Shown in pieces: positions 63,519-64,000 of a stretch of DNA of 64,000 nucleotides. The first letter of the stretch is position 1. Each line of letters begins with the position of its first letter. Origin of the DNA: Coix lacryma-jobi var. lacryma-jobi (taxonomy: Eukaryota > Streptophyta > Magnoliopsida > Poales > Poaceae). The DNA lies in NCBI GenBank assembly GCA_009763385.1, contig VDCT01000090.1:248001-312000 (forward strand), given 5' to 3'. The notes beneath the pieces were generated by a model that was not told the DNA's origin, made no database searches, and was given only the letters and a program-made list of their open reading frames with translations. The position numbers and the translations under genes are program-made.

Positions 63519-64000
63519 TGTCGACACTGGTTATCTATCAAAATTAAAGGATAAATAAATATAAAAAGGGCATGAATTCAATCACCAATAAAGGTTTAGG
63601 GTTTTAATTGACAATATTCCACGAGTTTTGGTGAATCGTGATTCTGCAGGGACTAAACAGGAAAATCAGCACTGATTACTTCTCCTAGAAGGAAACCGAC
63701 GGAAGATTATGGAACCGACACGTCAGGAATACTCCAGAAGGACCTAGAGGACACCAGAGGACACCACGAGGTAGGGCACCCCAAGAGGCCACTAGGTGGG
63801 ACTGACCGGTCCCACCCTAGGACCGGTCGGTCACCCCCTGGGCCCGACGGCCTCCGTCTTCTGGAACCTTCCTCCACCGCCTACGAGGATGCATCTCAAC
63901 CGACCTCTTCGACGTATCTTGGCCCATTAAGGCCCATGTGCACATGGCGAAGGATTTAGTACCACATCGCTTGCTCAAGGTGGAGGGGAGGCCAGGAGCC
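63519..64000 (+). mobile_element. Start of a further LTR, truncated by the window
   Basis: Begins TGTCGACACTGG, a common LTR start in grasses, and changes character sharply from the C/T-rich exon DNA before it. It includes GACCGGTCGGTC-type palindromic motifs (about 63806-63830) often seen in grass gypsy LTRs. The orientation is not certain and the other end is not in the window. Confidence 0.5.

Overview
The window is repeat DNA from a grass nuclear genome. I see no ordinary host gene, tRNA, rRNA locus or CRISPR array. Nearly every base belongs to plant LTR retrotransposons of kinds typical of Poaceae: SIRE-lineage Ty1/copia, Tekay-like chromodomain Ty3/gypsy with LTRs of 3.4-3.9 kb, Athila-like elements with a tRNA-Asp primer site, Cassandra with 5S rRNA-like LTRs, and a Tat-like element carrying an antisense plant-mobile-domain gene. 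A panicoid grass is my best guess from repeat flavour; the species cannot be read from the sequence.

Layout. 1-8567 is a decayed minus-strand SIRE copia body (copy A), cut by two solo LTRs (720-2657 and 6063-8022). 8568-13152 is a patchwork of older fragments with one more LTR (from about 10387). From 13153 to about 63518 the matrix is one old minus-strand Tat-like element whose plus-strand antisense plant-mobile-domain gene is split into pieces (14793-15885, 23594-24216, 36870-38144, perhaps 62985-63518). The splits are an Athila-like non-autonomous element (15891-23593, TSD CTATC), a Tekay-like chromovirus (24217-36869, TSD TGCTC) holding a Cassandra (31348-32097, TSD ATCTG), and a SIRE copia (38171-62984, TSD GGTTC). 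The SIRE element is broken at its primer-binding site by a second chromovirus (47660-60890, TSD TCCGA), which is itself split in gag by a SIRE solo LTR (53431-55415). Nesting is therefore four deep: Tat > SIRE > chromovirus > SIRE solo LTR. Another LTR begins at about 63519.

Function. All coding frames are retroelement gag, protease, integrase, reverse transcriptase, RNase H or accessory frames. Most carry stops of the C-to-T or G-to-A type (TGG to TAG, CAG to TAG, CGA to TGA), as expected of silenced methylated DNA.

The standout is an extra open frame (52088-52633) between the primer site and gag of the nested chromovirus. Its N terminus copies the histone H3 tail (ARTKQTARK.TG) and is followed by a predicted coiled coil and an acidic C terminus. 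It starts directly after a splice-acceptor-like AG, as gag does, and a strong donor-like site lies in the upstream LTR. This suggests a spliced, retroelement-encoded H3-tail mimic. Other unusual signals are two unrelated LTR families with tandem small hairpins whose stems change in a compensated way, a GC-AG intron-like insert in a gag gene, repeated primer-binding-site copies at LTR ends, and filler DNA at a deletion joint.
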